Positions 15,530 to 15,921 of a DNA stretch of 15,921 bases are shown here, in pieces; position 1 is the stretch's first letter, and each line of letters opens with the position of its first letter. Both the position numbers and the translations under genes were made by a program. A model generated the notes under the pieces. It saw nothing but the letters and a program-made list of their open reading frames with translations, had not been told where the DNA came from and did not search any database. Origin of the DNA: Steroidobacteraceae bacterium (GTDB lineage: Bacteria > Pseudomonadota > Gammaproteobacteria > Steroidobacterales > Steroidobacteraceae); NCBI GenBank assembly GCA_025927665.1, contig JAICKZ010000029.1, positions 1-15,921 on the forward strand. The letters run 5' to 3'.

Positions 15530-15626
15530 ATAATTCTCCTTCGATGATTTGATGTGGGGGCAATTTTGTGAGTTGATCTGCTAAATTGCCATTGGCGAAA
15601 TTGACATGTATCGGTAATATTGCGCC
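15530..15626. promoter_or_regulatory. Divergent promoter region between rhodanese and FtrA-type regulator
   Basis: The 97-bp region must hold both promoters. For the + strand, TTGGCG (15592-15597) and TAATAT (15615-15620) are 17 bp apart, each matching 4 of 6 sigma-70 bases; transcription would start at about 15627, the A of the regulator's ATG. A perfect TTGACA at 15601-15606 cannot serve as -35 for this gene because its -10 would fall on the start codon. I could not pick a convincing - strand promoter. A FtrA binding site is expected here but I cannot identify it. Confidence 0.35.
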
Positions 15627-15921
15627 ATGCGGAAGATTTCACGTTCAAAACCCCATCGTGTAGTGGCACTCGCTTATGATGGCCTGTGCACATTTGAGTT
15701 TGGCTGTGTCGTTGAACTATTCGCACTCCCCCGACCAGAATTGAATATAACGTGGTATGACTTTGCTGTGTGCTCTGCTGAACGTGGTCTGATAAAAGCT
15801 GCAGGTGGTATTGAAGTACGCGTACCGAATTCGTTAGTTTGGCTTGATAAAGCCGATACCATTGTAATTCCAGGCTGGCACAATGCTGATTGTCTACCGT
15901 CACCGCTTCTGGTGAGAAAGT
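15627..15921 (+). CDS. ftrA: FtrA/GlxA-type AraC-family transcriptional regulator, 3' end cut by the window
   Basis: The reading frame from ATG 15627 stays open to the window end (98 codons plus one base). The translation starts MRKISRSKPHRVVALAYDGL and continues with CTFEFG, ELFALPRPEL, WYDFAVCSAERG, AAGGIEV and DTIVIPGW. This is the N-terminal DJ-1/PfpI-like (class I amidotransferase-fold) domain of GlxA/FtrA regulators, which in complete proteins of about 320 residues is followed by an AraC helix-turn-helix; that part lies beyond the window. The domain usually senses a ligand rather than acting as an enzyme. An in-frame TAA at 15615-15617 means the start cannot be upstream, and ATG 15627 is the first available. 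There is no Shine-Dalgarno. Its divergent placement next to the rhodanese gene suggests that it controls the rhodanese-GNAT operon. Confidence 0.85.
   Translation, partial: MRKISRSKPHRVVALAYDGLCTFEFGCVVELFALPRPELNITWYDFAVCSAERGLIKAAGGIEVRVPNSLVWLDKADTIVIPGWHNADCLPSPLLVRK

Noticed and set aside
15601..15606. TTGACA as -35 of the FtrA-type gene
   Set aside because: A -10 at normal spacing would fall on the start codon, with no matching hexamer.
15526..15903. 125-codon open frame on the - strand at the right edge
   Set aside because: It is antisense to the FtrA-type gene, whose translation is clearly recognisable.
1..15921. Mobile elements, CRISPR arrays, tRNA or rRNA genes
   Set aside because: I saw no transposase or integrase, no regularly spaced repeats, and no RNA-gene signature on either strand.

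Overview
The window looks like an ordinary chromosomal stretch from a Pseudomonadota bacterium, most likely gamma- or betaproteobacterial. The evidence is a complete mdtABC-type RND pump in the enterobacterial gene order, a Lon protease, and a divergent rhodanese / FtrA-type regulator pair. Base composition looks moderate and even by eye (not computed). I see no insertion sequence, integrase, CRISPR array, rRNA or tRNA. The genus cannot be fixed from the sequence alone.

Left part (1-8875, all + strand): a saccharopine-dehydrogenase-like NAD(P)-binding protein whose start lies at the window edge, then a three-gene efflux operon. MdtA (periplasmic adaptor, here with a lipoprotein-like signal), MdtB and MdtC (two different RND subunits) are closely spaced, and mdtB/mdtC overlap as ATGA. 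No outer-membrane TolC-type gene, mdtD or BaeSR-type two-component system is in the window, so the outer-membrane partner must come from elsewhere.

Middle (8990-12562): lon on the - strand converges on mdtC. A 369-bp intergenic region separates it from a divergent PP2C-type protein phosphatase with a C-terminal membrane anchor. On the lon side this region holds a good heat-shock (sigma-32) promoter candidate that would start transcription at or next to the lon ATG. On the phosphatase side it holds a weak sigma-70-like promoter overlapped by an inverted repeat.

Right part (12685-15921): a secreted protein of unknown function (- strand) diverges from a membrane-tethered response regulator (receiver domain, one transmembrane helix, unrecognised extracytoplasmic domain). 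Next comes a tightly packed - strand pair, rhodanese then GNAT acetyltransferase. The GNAT gene starts at TTG inside the rhodanese gene and ends inside the response-regulator gene. The right edge holds the first 98 codons of a FtrA/GlxA-type AraC regulator, divergent from the rhodanese.

The least explained part is 11744-14648: a tail-anchored phosphatase, an exported orphan and a receiver domain wired across the membrane, with no kinase in sight. Whether they form one system is inference; the gene orientations show they are not one operon.
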